Shown here in pieces: positions 24,170 to 36,800 of a DNA stretch of 64,000 nucleotides. The first letter of the stretch is position 1. Each line of letters starts with the position of its first letter. The notes below the pieces were generated by a model, which did not search any database, was not told the DNA's origin, and saw only the letters and a program-made list of their open reading frames with translations. The stretch covers positions 36,740,983-36,804,982 of the forward strand of contig CM038223.1 of assembly GCA_021442155.1 (NCBI GenBank), read 5' to 3'. The position numbers were made by a program, and so were the translations under genes. This DNA is from Cymbidium sinense (lineage: Eukaryota > Streptophyta > Magnoliopsida > Asparagales > Orchidaceae).

Positions 24170-24560
24170 AGTAGGATTACCAAACCCTTTCTTCCTTCAT
24201 CAACAACCAAGCTCCAACCATAATAAGTTTCTTCACTCAAATTCTTCTTAAACACCATCCAATCACTCCATTTCATTATTATAAGAGTTTAAATACTAGT
24301 ACAAATATTCAAAGGTTGTGTCCCCTCAAAAATAACTCTTTGATCCTATGAAAAACTGTTTAAAAATTGAATTAGTTTGGTCATTTGCTTGGGTACCAAA
24401 AGAGTAGTGCCTAGGCACTATCCTCTTTGTCCACAAACTTAAAATTTTCTAGAAACTAGCACCTCAATGTTGAAAATAAAGTGTCTAGGCACTAAATAGA
24501 CACCTACATATAACAATATATAAAAAGTACATGATTTAAACTATAATATAAACACAATAT
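24170..24560 (-). repeat. Probable 3' LTR remnant of chromovirus chromo-1
   Basis: Shares accaagctccaacc and the following ttcttcactc block with the chromo-2 LTR (near 54880). A tgcctaggcacta motif here corresponds to the tgcccaggtgcca motif near 55160. It lies just downstream (minus strand) of the chromo-1 integrase tail, where a 3' LTR belongs. Similarity is patchy and termini are not defined. Confidence 0.4.
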
Positions 24561-24739
24561 TTAAACATGATAATACACATCACATGTAACAAATCACAAC
24601 AAACAATATACACATATAAATATCTCCTAAGTATTCATGCAACAAACTTCATGACCTCTAGCACCCAGTAATATGACCTCTAAGAGTTGCCTTCATCTTC
24701 TTTAGCATAAGCCCCAATCAAAGGACCTTGATAAGGTGG

Positions 24740-25425
24740 CTATGTCATATTATTTTCCCTAAAATCCAAAGAGTTCTTCTCTAAAAGTTTGAAGTCCAAG
24801 TAATTAGCTACAACCTTCTCCAAATACTCTATGTTGCCAAGTATCTTATGTGGGTGGCCTATCTCTTCATCTAACAAGAAATCTATGATCTCCAATATAG
24901 TTCTCCTCATATGTGATGATGTGGTCCACTCCAAAGAATGAGTGTTTGACCCCTAGAAAGAGTTATTTTGTGATATTGTACATGAGGAGGCTGGCTAACT
25001 CTTTCATATGATATAAAAACTTTCTCAATAAAACACAACTGATAAACATGTCTTTAGGCAATTCAATAACTTATGCATTCGTGCAAATTTTCCTAATTAT
25101 ATTGAATGGCCCACATATCCTAGCTTGTAATTTTTTAAATGATGTGGAAGGATATCTCTCAAGAAAATTCTTATTAATACAAGATCCCCTATGTTAAGTT
25201 TCTTAAAAGCTATCTCTTTATTTCTAGTTTAAATATATTTTATGTAAGTGACTTCCAATTGTTTCTTCACATCTTCATGAAGGCTTTGAAAATCTTGTTA
25301 AAATTTAAATATAGAATCATAAAATGCATTTGAGAGTATGTAAGAGATATAAACTAGGTTAGTATGGTTATAATTATAGACTACCTCAAATGATGTTTTT
25401 TACTAGTCCTAAAAATTGAAACTCA
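24740..25425 (-). pseudogene. Chromovirus (Ty3/gypsy) integrase C-terminus with chromodomain-like remnant, chromo-1
   Basis: Reading the minus strand from right to left gives KTSFEVVYNYNHT (the integrase SPFEVVYG block, near 25400), LHEDVKKQLEVTYIKY, then NIGDLVLIRIFLRDILPHHLKNYKLG (the GDLV and LRKERFP..KLxP region), and then HRFLVR-RDRPPT-DTW near 24860, which fits a chromodomain core (FLVxWxxRPxxxxTW). Several stops and frame changes break it. The integrase catalytic core, RNase H and RT that should lie to the right are missing and a LINE takes their place. Confidence 0.7.
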
Positions 25426-25439
25426 AGTGTTAGAATATG

Positions 25440-26700
25440 ATGGAGTTTAGTGAGTAAAATTTTAAATAAATGGGATATTCATATTAATATGGAGGTTGAA
25501 ACTGATGCAAAATTTGATGAATTTCTTAATCCACCTAACTCTATTAGGATCGCAATACTTTATAGTAGTAAATTATCAATTATTTCGGGGACATACCATA
25601 TATTTTCTTAATAATGTTTGATAGTTTGCTCTCAATGGTGTTTGATAGTTTGCATTTTTTTTCTAATAGAGCTCTTAATGGCATTGAAAATGAGTAGGAC
25701 ATCATCAACAAAGGCTAGATGTGATAATTGACTTTTCCTTTGCCCACAAATCTAGTATAATAGCTTTTCTTGGAGGTTGTTTAGCATCTTTGACAAATAA
25801 TCAAAAGCAACGATAAAGAGGGAAGGGGATAATGGGAACCTTGTTTAATGGCTCCTTATAATTTTACGTATCCAAGAGACTGTCCATTTTTAAAAAATGA
25901 GTGGTAATTATTAGTTAACAACCTTATCAAAAGATTATAGAATCATTCCTTCTATGACTATTTGAATGAATTCTCAATTAATGGCATTAAAGGATTTTAT
26001 TATATCTAGTTTGATAAGTAAATTTCTACCTCTAGCTTTCTTATCTAAAACTTGTAAAAGTTCTCATGCCAATAGAACATCCTTTAGCAAAGGTAGCTTG
26101 GTTTGTACTAATCTTTAGAAGATGCGGTTGAATTCTATTGGACACTATCTTGCTAATTATTTTACTGATACACTCATGAGGCTAATTGCTTTAAAAACTT
26201 TCCAAGTACATTTGTTTTATGGATAAGGGATATGGATGAGGTTGTAAAATAGTTGTGCATATCAATTCCATGAAAGAAGGCTTGAATAACAATGATGTCT
26301 AATTTTATGAGGTTTTGTGTATGCTTATAGAAATGCTATAAAATCATCCCATAGTTTTAAAACCATCCATTGAATATAGTGTAGTCTTGATTTCAAATTC
26401 ATTTGGGATTAAAGTTAGATCTAGTGAGTTGATTAATTTTCTATCCTCCATAAAAGAATTCTCTATGGAAATTCTCATGTGAGATGGTAGTTGTTTTGAA
26501 TAGTTACTCAAAATATAAAATGTAGCTTGAAATAATTTATTCTTGATTAGATAACAAGCGATTAGAATCATCTTTGATTTTGAGAATTGCCTTGTGTTTC
26601 CTTTTTGTTTTGATGCAAGATTGAAAATATTTTGAATTCCTATATTCTTTAGCAATGTTAGAAATAACTACTTTTTGTTCAAAAAGGATAATTTCCATAT
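25440..26700 (-). pseudogene. LINE reverse transcriptase remnant
   Basis: Motifs read on the minus strand, with frame changes: pre-RT NSLDLTLIPNEFEIKTTLYSM (about 26400); TNQATFAKGCSIGMRTF (RT motif with NQxxFxxGRxI); LLIKLDIIKSFNAINWEFI (LKLDMxKAFDxVxW, carrying the first metal-binding Asp); PLSPSLFIVAFDYLSKML; then HLAFVDDVLLIF at 25692-25721 (the FADD box as FVDD); and GMSPK before a YLGxPL-like end near 25450. The order and spacing fit plant L1 RTs. Many stops rule out function. Confidence 0.8.
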
Positions 26701-27149
26701 CAATTAATCTCTACAACTTAATCTATGCCTGCTATAAAGTTTCATCAGAATCCATGGAGCTATCATATGGAAGCCGACTCTCCAAATAACATACTTTTTC
26801 TTTAGCATTAGCAACTTGCAATGTAATATTCCCAAACACCTCCCAGTTCCATTTTTAAGTGCATCAGCCATATTCTTATGTCACATTGACAGCCTAGTCC
26901 AAAAGTTTAGATTATAATTAGTGTTCTAAGCATCGTTAACACACTCAAGAAAATTTTCATATTGCATCAACATATTAAAGAATCTAAAGATAGTTTTCTC
27001 TTGCTTTGGAAGGTAGCTGACATAAGTTAGCAATTGTGCATGATCTAATCTAGTTACTTATATGTTTAATATTAGTGTCTTGAAAGTAGCTTAGCTAGTA
27101 ATTGTTAACCATGACACTAGTCGAATGATTCCAAGGTTTTACCACTACG

Positions 27150-27660
27150 CCACGTGAGGGGAGAGCCACTGAAACCAATATCAAGTATACCTGTTTCATT
27201 AATATAGTATGTCAATTCCCTCATTAGAAGTTGTTCGGTTTCCTTCCCTCTTTTTTCTCTATTGAGTTGGAAATTATACTAAAATCACTTCCATCCAACA
27301 AGCTAGTATGATAATTAAGATTGATGGATATAGCTTTATCCAATGATCTCTTCTTGCAATCCTTGAACAACCAATATATACAATTGTGGCATAGATAGTA
27401 CAGTTAGTGTAGTTTATTTGCAAATGTAAAAATTGTATATCATTTATAATTAGGTTGATCTGAAAGCTACCATGCCAAAATAGCCAAATCTTACCATTAT
27501 AATTGGAGAGCTAATTGAATGCGCCAAAACAACTTCTAATTCTAGTAGATTTGTTTGGGTAAATAAAGGTTCGAAGATTCTAATTAAAATTTTCTAAATG
27601 ATTAGAGGCATTGAGCTTACCTATGCCTCTAATGTTCCATATCATGAAGTTAGGCATAAA
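27150..27660 (-). pseudogene. LINE endonuclease N-terminal remnant
   Basis: The minus strand near 27640 gives WNIRGIGKLNA, the canonical start of plant L1 apurinic/apyrimidinic-like endonucleases (NWNCRGLGNP type). It is followed by a KIWLFW motif near 27480 and YATIVYIGC near 27390, where relatives have IWLxW and xIYASN. The phosphodiesterase GDFN motif is not recognisable. Frame changes and stops are present. Confidence 0.6.
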
Positions 27661-28199
27661 AGAGGTGCCCTCCCATTGTGATAATATTAGGAATCTTGCC
27701 ATCTAAATTAGCCAAGATTCTAACATTAGAACTACATCCCAAGTTTGTAGTAGCATCTTTCCAAGTTTCTAACTTCTCTTTGACACTTAAACTTGTGTTT
27801 CTTAGACTTTTGAACCATCCAATCCTTTTGAAATTCATGTATAGTCTCATTCAACATTTCTATATTTGTGACAGTATGGAGTTTGTTGGTGGATTCATCC
27901 TCTTTTGACTGGGTTTGGGCTTCTTTTGGTTGCAAAGTAGTATCCACTTCTACTAAACTATTTGGATAAGTTCTTGTAAACTTAGAATCTTAGGTAACAT
28001 TATTCTTATTAGTCACTTTTTTGTTTAGAGTCTAAAATACAAAAAGATTAGTTGCTAGTATGCTAACCTATGGTTGGTCCTCTACTAAACTATCAACAGG
28101 TTGTGTAAGATCAATATGTTTATCCTCTTCTATGATAATCTAGTAGTTACCTAGATCTTGTTCCTTTTCTTGTTGTTTTCCTCTCAACAATGGGTGGGA

Positions 28200-28990
28200 T
28201 ATATAACAATTCTCAAGATTGTGACTAAAATTTTTGCATTTTGTAGAATAGTAAGCTTTTACTCAATGACTATAGATTGCCAATATCTATTTGTCAGTGA
28301 ACCAATCATCAACATATTCAGACCATCTCCACTTGTACCCTAGCTATTAATAGTCTTTAGAAGTTAAAGGTGGGTATGTTCTTCATGGGATTACTAAAAA
28401 TTGTAGTTAAGGTGAATAAAATCTATTTGTTGAAAAGGTGCAATTTGAGATTGGAGAACTTAATCTATATGGGAACTATAGGTTGTTCAAAACTAAAATT
28501 AAAAAGTTGATGTCCACTTAAAGATTGTCATAGTAATGTTTTCTATATAATACATCTTTTTGGAAAAAAATTCTAGCGTAGTCTTTATCCTTGTTCAATC
28601 AAATAACAATGTGGCTTCCATCCAACAAGCCTACACTCCAATCATGTAACAACTTCAAATCATCGAAGTGCTTCCTTATAACATCCATCTTGGGATGTTT
28701 GTATGTGAATTTTTAAATGAGGGTGAATTTTAGTGGTTCTAATAATAAGGAAGTTTCGAGCACAACCAAGAATAGAGATGCCTTCCAATTTTTCTATTTA
28801 AATGCTTTATAAAACTACTTTCTGAATCTTCTTCAAACTTATCATGACATGCTTGTGTAAAAATGATTTTGTTTATAATATCATGAATTCTATCACTAAG
28901 GAAGCTGTTATGGAGCAACGCTCTAACATAAGTTGAAGCTTCCATCATATTAAAACTAGAAAACCTAGCAAAATTCATGAGAAGGCAATG
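28200..28990 (-). pseudogene. LINE ORF1 remnant (DUF4283-like)
   Basis: The minus-strand segment around 28560-28710 reads FTYKHPKMDVIRKHFDDL, then WSVGLLDGSHIVI and NKDKDYARIFF. This corresponds to the plant DUF4283 pattern (GKFxxGRPxLxxIRxxFxxLxL, GLLDxRHVLIRL). DUF4283 proteins are the ORF1 (gag-like, nucleic-acid-binding) products of plant L1 elements. A zinc knuckle is not identified. The open frame at 28739-28978 belongs to the same decayed region. Confidence 0.58.
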
Positions 28991-29019
28991 GAATAGTAAC
29001 TAAAAAAATTAAGCAGAAC

Positions 29020-29620
29020 CTTGAACTTCATTCTATAATGGGGTAGGCATAGAATTTGTCAACTAGATATGAAGTCAATATAACATGTTGTATGTCTCTT
29101 ATTAATGGTGACATCTAGAAATACATCCTTAAACTTATATATAATAGAATTCGTAACATTAGGAATATGAGTTTCAAGATGTTCTTATACCATTTCCTTC
29201 AATTGAAAGAGAAAATAAGGCAAAGTATCAAAATATTCCTTAAGGATGGTTTTGAATCCTACCTTTTCTACTTTAATGTACATAGATAAGGGTGATAGTG
29301 TAGGATACTCTAGATTTATTTCGAAAGACATCACCTTAGTAGTAGGGGATAGAAATATTATAAACTGAAGTTTAACATTTTTCTTCTATCAAGGCTTTGG
29401 TTAAGATTAGGAATTGGTTTATGATTTCATGTGGGGAAAATCCTTTTTGGAGGGGTGATAAATGTTTTTACAATTGTCTTCATTGAGAAAATAATTATAT
29501 CTTATCATTGTATTTAGATACATAAGTGTTCTCTAGACCATAATGAATAACATTTAAGTCATAAAGTCACATTCTTCCTAACAAGGTATGTGTGATTTCC
29601 ATGGGGAGGCATCACACCAA
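29020..29620 (-). pseudogene. Chromovirus protease end and protease-RT linker, chromo-1
   Basis: The minus strand reads VMPPHGNHTYLV near 29590 (compare CDVLPMKITHILL of chromo-2), then a linker, then IIYKFKDVFLDV near 29140 and CYIDFIS followed by PHYRMKFK near 29040. These correspond to the YxDVFP, HxIDxxPG and RPxYRM motifs that precede gypsy RT. This duplicates a part of chromo-2, so chromo-1 is a separate copy. The left side is cut by the LINE and the right side by repeat unit U1. Confidence 0.55.
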
Positions 29621-30593
29621 ATGTGATTGTGGTGTTTATTTTTGATTTGGGTTGTGTGTGTTTATGTGGACACAACGCAGATCTGAGGATGTACTCATTG
29701 AGGTGATCAAGTACAATATTAAGGAATAGTGTACTATCTCGAGAGATAGAAGTCACTACCCTACAATGGACCTAATCACCTAATAAGGACTTCTAAGGCA
29801 TGATGGGTCTTTGAATATACTAAAAATTTCCCTACTTTACATAGAAAAGTAAAGCGGGATTTAATATTACCGCCTAGAGTGACAGCTAGCTAACTCCTCC
29901 TATATTTTAAAACCATGTAGGGAAGTCATATGCTTTGCAAGATAATTAGGCTATTATTTATTTAGAAAAGAAACTAAGTTCTTAAACTCACTCCCTAAGA
30001 GACTATAGCATGAGGAGTATGAATAGTGACTTAATCCAATATAAATTTTTATCACATTTTGTTTAATTTGGGACTCTTTATTTTGATACAAGCTATAGGA
30101 ATTTGTATGTCTAAATGCATGAGAAGTTAATTATAGGCCAAATCAAAAGAGAAAGAGGTGTTCTTCCATCATAGGCTCAAAGGTTAAGCTTATTTTTATC
30201 TGGCAAAGATGAAAGCCCTCTCTTAACAAGAGTGAAATAAGATGGTTATGCATGATATTAAACATTTAACATCGAGCTAAGGGATTGCTAAATATTTTAT
30301 TATCTTGATTTAATACCTAAGCTTTTATATGAGGTTGTGAGTTATTTTAAAAGTTTAGTTATGAATTGTTTAATGGGATAGAAAATTGATTTTTATCCTA
30401 GGAGCCTAATCGCTTCTAGGCCATATAAAAATCACCAAATCATAAATAAACTATGAAGAGGCATGCTTTTTTTAATGCACAAGCTAAACAAAATATCAAA
30501 TAATTTTATAAAGCTATCACAAAAGAATAAGAGGTCGATGTAGTTAGGTACCGTCGTACAACCCAAAAAGAAATATGGGTAGCCAAGCTCTAC

Positions 30594-30606
30594 CCTTATA
30601 CATCCT
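30594..30606 (-). promoter_or_regulatory. TATA-like box in U1
   Basis: The minus strand reads atgtataagggtagag, followed downstream by a block corresponding to gtacgayggyacc in the other copies. It occupies the same place as tatataag in U2, ttataaaag in U3 and tgtataag in U4. Likely start-site region of the LTR; function not shown. Confidence 0.5.
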
Positions 30607-33600
30607 GATATAATGAAAGAATAATTATAATTACAAATGATGAATGTTATGGGAGTCTTCATTCTTTATTCTTCATTCTTTCTTCTTTCTTCTTTTTATT
30701 TCTCCATTCTGATTTCTCCATTTATTTATTCCTTTTATCTTGATTTGAATGTGCTTACTCCAAAGGCATCACATGGTACATAAGGCTTGGTCTTATAACC
30801 AATGCTTATCCTATTCCCCCATAACACTCATCCTAATCCTAATGTAAAATTACATTAAAAAGAAGGAAAGTAAATCTAGCTACACCTACAAAATAAATAT
30901 TAGCTAAATACACCATACAACCTAAGTAGTTATATGAATAGTTTGGACTTAGCACCCCATACATGGGTAACTAAGCCCACCTGTTTTACCTTGGGCCATG
31001 CTTAGGGGCATAAGCAACCTGCACAACAAAGACATTTATATTTTTATTACAATGACCCCTTAAGTATGATCCCTTGCATAAAGCATGATTAGGCTAATAT
31101 CAGCTTAACATCCAGACTACGCACATACACCCTAACATCTAGTCTAAAATAATACATCACAAAATAAGCATACATCAAACCATACACCATCTTAATATAA
31201 AGCTAGAAATGGTGACTTAGTCTAAAGTGTGTGCCTCAAAGGCTTGTGTGGTATGTCCTAACTAGACTTTAGAGTTGTAATTTGCTAAGTGTGAGGGATT
31301 TAATTTATAAAGGGTTTATTTCTCTTTAAGTGATTTGCTTGATTTGAAGATTTTGCTTAGTGTTTTTTTATTTCATATGACCTACATAAAATAACTAAGT
31401 GTTATAAAGATAAGAAAGAGAGGAGGTCCCTTTTCTTATCCCTATCTTAAGTCACTTATAAAGCAAATTAATTAATCAATTTCCCTTAGTGAATGGCTTA
31501 TTACATGTTTTGATTAACCCTAAGTTTAGGTTCATCCTAAATGAACTTATTCAACAGGAAAGGCATCTTAAGATTAATTAGAATGAATTACTATCATACA
31601 ACACATATTCATTCATTTCTTTCCATCATGTACATCATGCATATGAGTAAATCCTAAGCATACCTATACATACAATGTTTGTTTTAACACACTTAAATGA
31701 TGAATGCAAAGAAGTGCGTTTGGAATTTAAATATTTGATTTGATTGAATTATGAATGCATGTTTTTTTAATAGAAAAAGAGTGATTTATTTATTTATGTT
31801 AGTTAGATACACATTCACATGTATAAAAGTTTTAAGTGAGTACGTCGCCATTATTTTTTGCACTAGGGGTGTAAGGTACAAGACCTACTTAGGGCTACTT
31901 AAAGCCTCGTAGCCCCAAGGTGTCTAGACTACTTTACCACTTTTCTCAAATACATATGAATGTAGAAAAGGAACCACAAGGATAAGAAGTCATGCAAGAA
32001 GTCATATTTAGTTTGATTACATGATTTACATATGTGATATGAAATTCTTCCTAAGTCTTAACATGGGGATGTATAGGAGATTTGGAAAATGTTATGTTCT
32101 TTTCAAATAAACTATATACTTGCAAATCCTATGTAAATCCATGTAAGGTAAGGAAAGAGAACCTCATATTACATACCTTATATTATCATCACATGCAAAT
32201 TTATAGATATTTGTAATTAATATAACTTCATATTATTGTAATTGATTTATGGGCTTTTGAAAATAGCTTTTGATTTAATAGTGATAATAGCCACACCTAT
32301 TTTAATTTAAGTCAACACATGCAATTTGACATAAAAGAAAACCATTTCATTTAGTTTTAAAATAAATGAATGCATGATTTCACTTAGCAAGCAATATTTA
32401 GCATGATTGGAGAGAAATAATGGAATATAAGCACATGATCTCATTCATCCCAATTAATTCCTAAGGATAATCACATTAAATAAGGCTATTTAAAATGAAC
32501 CAAAATTATTTAAAGAAATTTTTAAATTTGAGTTTGATTTGATTTAGGAAATATATAAGAGGTTTGCTACTCATAATCCAATTCCCCATGTGTGAATTAA
32601 TTTGTTTTAATGAAGAATATTTAGGTTGATTTTATGTTTTAATTAGGTTAAAGTGTGAATTAAGTGAATTAATTAACCTTGACCTATATCACTTTAAGTT
32701 AATTAACTAATTAGTAATAAGACAATATGATGTACAATCACATGAAAAGTAAATTTCCAATGCTCTTAAGAAATGAAAAGGGCCTAATGCAATTGGCTTA
32801 TAATTAATGGTTTGTTAGGCTTAAGGAGGATCTCGCTTAATTACTTTTATAGTTTTCTCACACATATGAGCTAACCATAGTTTCATTATCTCTCACCTTG
32901 GGTTATTGAACACCCAAGGAGCTACCCAAGATCAATTAAAGGTTGTTTAGATGTGAGTGAATTTTAGATTGAGTTAAATTAAGCTTATTAATTAATGGGT
33001 TGATTTCTTTGATTATATTTTGATTAAGATGATGAAATTAATTTAAGGAGAGGAATCAAGGACAAAGCCTCAATCCTTAATCCCTAAGTCATTTCAAACA
33101 TTCAATTAGGCTTTGATTTTTATCTTGGAAATTAATTAATTAATTAAGTAATTAATTACCTCATTAATCATTAATTAAGTTAATTCTAAAAATGTGAAGG
33201 AAATCTTAGGAAATGAATTAGGAAAAGTATCCCAATCACACTCCGTAAGTTCCCTTATTATTCCACAAACATAATTGCTTAAATAATTAATTAAACTACT
33301 ATTCATTCACTAATTATTACTAATTAAATTGAGAGAGTGATTAGGGCTTAATCAATTAATTTTTCTAATTAAGAAATTAATAAAATCCTAGAAAAATAGG
33401 GGAGGCAGAGGTCATTCCCCTAGACATCCACAAAAAATTTGAGATTAATTGGATGCTTAATTAAGAGATAATTAAGCTAATTAGGTTTCAAATTAAGCAT
33501 TAATTAAGCCAAAATCACTATTTAAAATCAAATAATAATAAATTTTCTAGATTATATTATAGAATACCTTTAAAATGAGCCAAAGTTTGTATTTTTTAGA

Positions 33601-33659
33601 TTTTTTTTATAATTAGTTATGAATTTAAGAAGTTTCAGTCTTAATTAAAATAAGCTCAT

Positions 33660-34720
33660 TAAAGCCTTAATCTCATTGGGCCACATGGCGGCTGAAGCGG
33701 CGCACTAACGCGGTGCACTTTTCATGTGGCGTGATAGGAGTGGCTATTTAAGTAGTCACATTCACGCGCTGACTCAGCCAGTGGCAGATGCGCTTTCTCC
33801 GTGGACCATCCATTCTAAGATCGGATGGTCATGATTCGATCCACGTGTTAAGGGAGAAAATAGTGGGGATCTATCATGATCTAATCACAGCCAACCATTC
33901 CAATCATGTGGAACGGATGACGTATGACCTTCCTCCTTTGTAAGCAGTGAAAGATGAGCATCGTCCATCTTTTGCCGTTCGATCCGAGCTAACCCGAGCT
34001 CAGATTGGGATCAAACTGATCCCACACCTTCGGAAGGAGGGAGGATACACATCCAATGGTCAAATTCATATGGGATTCAAATTTACTTTACAAAAGACCA
34101 ACCCATTTTTGTAGACAAGGCTCGGTTTGCAAAATTACCCCACCGGAGCTAATGTCCGATGGTGGGTCATCGGAGGTAGCTTTGCCTAGTTGAGGAGAGG
34201 CCCTGTTGAAGAAGTTTGGGCTTAATTTGGTGTGGAATGCTCTGTGGACCAAGCTCCCCTCCTTTAGCACTTGATCTTGATCGAATTCACTCATCTCATG
34301 GCTTGGAAGCTTGAGAATTGATTTGTTTGTGCTCGACTAGGTATGATGATGGTGTGGCTAAGAGGAATTGAGATTTGATTGGGTGAAGAGGGAGTATTGA
34401 TCGAAAGGGGGCTGTCTTATTTTAACTTTGTTCGAGAATGGGCAATGCCGATCAAGGATGGCTTGGGATCACTTGGGAAGCTCTGTGGGATTTCAAAAAT
34501 GCCTTAGGAAGTCTGATAAAGTAATTTTCACTATTTTTTGCTCGAATTAAGGGGGTATACCCCTCAATTTCTCATAATGGATGGACGCGATGCATCCCAT
34601 ATTTTTTGCTGATTGGCCATCGTCAGGTCGTCGGACCATCATTAGTGACATGTGGCTCTCTAGGAGTGGTCGAGGCTGTGGTAGGAGTCTCAAGGCTTAA
34701 TATGGAGCGATTGCGTGGGA
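33660..34720. other. GC-richer block inside U1
   Basis: Within otherwise AT-rich U1, this kilobase has many CG dinucleotides (gcggctgaagcggcgc, ctaacccgagctcag, cgatgcatccc). The corresponding place in U2 (59100-59720) is likewise GC-richer. A minus-strand open frame at 34088-34294 has a U2 counterpart at 59470-59655, both with an xxWVGLL / QFWSFVKQ-like end, but no known domain. Could be an upstream promoter domain or remnant coding sequence. Confidence 0.5.
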
Positions 34721-34899
34721 TTGACCTCCCTTGCATCCAATGGGTTTAGCCATGTGGGGGAATGGCTTGGCTTTGTTCTCTTGGTCCATGGCAGATGCTA
34801 GGGTGAGTTAGGTTGGGCTAGGAAGTCATAGGGGTGCTTCATTTGGCCATTTGATGGCTACCATGGGGAGATAACGTGTACTTTTCCACTTAAGGAAAT

Positions 34900-36800
34900 G
34901 ATCCAATGCAAATGAGAGGGTATCCATTGGTTAATCCACTTGGGTTGGGTCCCACATGGACTTGGGTTAGTTTAGAGCTGACCTAGGGTCTAATTGGGTT
35001 GGGTTAGGTCAGCCACGAAGGTTTTCCAAAGTGATTTTGGGTGATTTGGGTTTATATGGTCAAAATATGTTTATTTGGGCTAGGTTGGGTTGGGTTGACC
35101 AATTGGTCAAATTGGGTCAAACCAAGGCTTGGGTTAGGCTCAAATGATGATTTGGGATGTTTTGGTTCAATTGATTTGGGTTGGTTTGGCCTAGGTTTGG
35201 ACTTGACTCATTTGGGTTCAAAAGGATCAAATTGGTCAAGTTGACCAATTTGATTAATTTGACCAAATTGGGTTGGGTTAGGTGTTGAGTCAAGTTCAAT
35301 TAGTCAATTTAGAATGATTGTAGGATTTGGTTTGGTTTAATTTAGATTTAATTTGAATTTTGGCTAATTTTACCCTTTAGGTCAATTTGGGATTGGCTGG
35401 GTCAAGCTGACCAATAGGTTATCTTGGGCTTAATTATTGCTTTGGTCAAGTTCAATAAGTGATTTGGGATGAACTTGAGCCATTAGTTGCAATCAATTTG
35501 GATCAAATTATGATTTGATATATTTTAGCCTTTTAGGTTAATTTGGGTCAACTTAGGTCAAATGGCCAATTGGACTTGGTTTGGCTCAAGTGAGGGTTTG
35601 GTTATGTTCAATCATTGATCATGAATGAGTTTGAGTCAATGGTTTTAATCAATTTGGCATATGGTGGATTTTGGCTAGTTTGGGTTTCATTTGGGCTAAG
35701 TATTGACTTGGTCAAAGTGTTAGGTTGACTTGGTTTGGCCCAATTCAAGATGATTGATTAACCTAGGATAATTGTTGATCATGTTGTGAGATTTGGATGG
35801 GCTTAGTTCAATCCAATTTGAGTTGGATTAGAACTTGGCTCAAAAAGGTCTTTTAAGTCACTTTGGATCAAGTGGACCTAAATGGGTTAATTAGCTTGAT
35901 CGTGGCTTGATTCAAGTTTAGTTAAACTCACACATGAGCCTAAGATTGAAATAGAAATCCAATTATAATTATTTTGGAGCTAAATGGGTTTTGGTTCATA
36001 TGACAATTTCAAGTCAAAAGGGCCAACATGGGCTTGACTTGGGTTTGGTTTGACAATTGTGATTTATGTTTATATTTGGTCAATAATTGAAGGAGTGATT
36101 GAATAATGAAAAAAATTCATGGGTTTGGTTTGATTTAGGTGTTATTTAGCCAAGTTCAAAAGTTTGGCTAAAAGGGCTAAAATTGGGAATTTGATTTGAT
36201 TTGGGTTTGGTTTTGATCAGTTGGATTTATATTTCATTTATATTTGTGAATATAAATGAAGACATAAATAGTTTGTCAGAAAATCATTTGATTTTAGAGT
36301 GATTTGGAAGAAAATTTGACCAAGGTTAGGGATGTAGGTTAGAAAGGCTAACTTGGATTTGGTTTGAAGGGTTTGAACTTGACTTTCATTTATATTTATG
36401 AATATAAATGAATGAATGATTGTTTTATAAAGAAATCAATCAAGTTTGAGTTAGTTTGGATTGAGATTTGGTTAAGCTTATGGAGGTAGGTCTATAAGCT
36501 TAAGAAAGGAATTTTGAAATTTGGATTTAGTCATGGGTTTCAATCATTGGAAGTTGAAATTGATTTTTGAATTTGGATTGGGATTTTATTTTGAGATTAA
36601 ATTTGATAATTGAGAAAATCAATTAGTTTGGGGTTGATTTGAATTTGGTTAAGGCTAAGTCCATGAGATAAAATTAAAGGGCTTAGGAAGGGATTTGGAA
36701 TTTAAATTTAATGATGGATTTTAATCATTGAATTTGAAATTGGTTTTTGGAATTTGACTTTGAATTTGAGGTTTGGAATAAGGAAGCAAGGATTAGGTCT
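34900..36800. repeat. GGTCAA/TTGACC-rich low-complexity repeat in U1
   Basis: The sequence is built from short recurrent words: ttgggttggg, ggtcaa, ttgacc, aatttggg and tttggttt. It includes a perfect 16-bp palindrome, ttgaccaattggtcaa, at 35095-35110. At 35229-35251 there are 11-bp inverted arms (aaattggtcaa and ttgaccaattt) around one base. No regular period is visible. Open frames here (for example 35041-35244) are by-products of this composition. TTGACC contains the WRKY-factor W-box core TTGAC. Confidence 0.75.

Larger units (their letters stand above)
25430..29015 (-). mobile_element. L1-type LINE, degenerate, inserted in chromo-1
   Basis: On the minus strand the three expected parts follow in order: an ORF1 with a DUF4283-like domain (about 28200-28990), an endonuclease start (about 27150-27660) and a reverse transcriptase (about 25440-26700). 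Both ends abut chromovirus sequence in the same orientation: integrase tail on the left (to about 25425) and protease/RT linker on the right (from about 29020). The LINE is truncated after the RT GMSP..YLG-like region; no 3' UTR or poly-A is seen. Stops are frequent throughout. Confidence 0.78.

Noticed and set aside
35041..35299. Overlapping open frames on both strands rich in Trp, Gly, Leu, Asn
   Set aside because: They arise from the ttgggtt/ggtcaa low-complexity composition. There is no domain, and the frames are not kept in the U2 copy.
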